A stretch of 64,000 nucleotides of DNA from JAQBXX01 sp947085325 (lineage in GTDB: Bacteria; Pseudomonadota; Gammaproteobacteria; SURF-13). Positions 63,861-64,000 of the stretch are shown one piece after another. Each line of letters begins with the position of its first letter. The stretch's first letter is position 1. The position numbers and the translations under genes are program-made. The stretch lies in contig CAMTVY010000011.1 of NCBI GenBank assembly GCA_947085325.1, positions 15,895 through 79,894 on the forward strand, given 5' to 3'. Below the pieces are notes generated by a model. That model was not told the origin of the DNA. It made no database searches and saw only the letters and a program-made list of their open reading frames with translations.

Positions 63861-64000
63861 GAATCTTCCCCCAATAAAATTGACACCTGTTTAAGCCAAC
63901 TGATTTTCATACGTTGCTGGCGATACGTAGTTTAACGAAGAATGTATTCTACTGCGGTTATAGAAAGGAATATAGCTGCGCAGTACAGAAAGCATTTGGC
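63861..64000 (-). mobile_element. IS3-family element B, end fragment reaching the window edge
   Basis: The terminal sequence (GA)ATCTTCCCCCAATAAAATTG followed by ACA resembles an IS3-family inverted repeat but differs from that of element A. It abuts the broken transposase of element A, which suggests insertion of B into A. The rest of the element lies outside the window. Confidence 0.7.
63891..64000 (-). CDS. IS3-family transposase OrfB, C-terminus of element B (partial)
   Basis: The last about 36 codons are visible and include SYIPFYNRSRIHSSLNYVSP followed by ATYENQLA and a TAA stop. The YNxxRxHSxLNYxSP pattern is the conserved C-terminus of IS3-family OrfB. The remainder lies beyond position 64000. 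Confidence 0.8.
   Translation of the reverse strand, partial: QMLSVLRSYIPFYNRSRIHSSLNYVSPATYENQLA

Overview
The window looks like chromosomal DNA of a gammaproteobacterium with roughly 60% G+C. Gene order is the best clue. cmk-aroA-tyrA-hisC-pheA-serC-gyrA next to mtnA, an MTA deaminase gene, ubiG and a HAD phosphatase gene matches the arrangement I know from Pseudomonas. So does tRNA-Val-thrS-infC-rpmI-rplT-pheS-pheT-ihfA-merR-tRNA-Pro. A glycolate oxidase cluster followed by a glyoxylate aminotransferase, plus a phosphoglycolate-phosphatase-like HAD enzyme, would suit an autotroph that recycles glycolate, but no RubisCO gene is present to prove it.

Layout: 1-10116 (minus) is a serine/aromatic amino acid operon headed by gyrA. 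10243-15106 holds methylthioadenosine salvage, an OmpA-like protein, ubiG and the HAD phosphatase. 15289-18741 holds rmuC and two accessory genes (Mrr nuclease, Fic protein). 18919-25150 (minus) is branched-chain amino acid synthesis (ilvB, ilvH, ilvC, leuA) with pssA. leuA has its own promoter and a Leu-rich leader peptide. 25328-30559 holds a MIF homologue, transaldolase, icd, two tRNAs, a CBS protein and PolX. 30744-33514 is a complete AmmeMemoRadiSam locus. 33525-40864 holds a glucan phosphorylase, cysS, gltX, a periplasmic cyclophilin, lpxH and prmB. 41336-47539 is glycolate/glyoxylate metabolism and an aspartate aminotransferase. 47763-58389 holds uvrB and the translation/IHF cluster. 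58965-61548 is a two-gene unit (cyclopropane-synthase-like methyltransferase plus FAD oxidoreductase) that resembles 10-methyl branched fatty acid synthesis. The right end is accessory: a possible nuclease, tandem repeats, tadA and two abutting IS3-family remnants.

The intergenic DNA is unusually rich in dispersed palindromes. The main family is an approximately 140 or 192 bp element with inverted ends beginning GGGCRYCTCTAAAAATG. There are five complete copies and one single arm. It supplies the stop codons of two genes, lies just upstream of several starts, and separates the leuA leader from leuA. A second family (AACGCAAAGACGC arms) occurs four times, and a third two-hairpin element of about 120 nt occurs twice; both show compensatory base changes. 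Five tRNA genes (Ala-GGC, Glu-TTC, Asn-GTT, Val-GAC, Pro-GGG) are present, and two of them have a second copy of their 3' end about 100 bp downstream. I see no rRNA genes and no CRISPR array.
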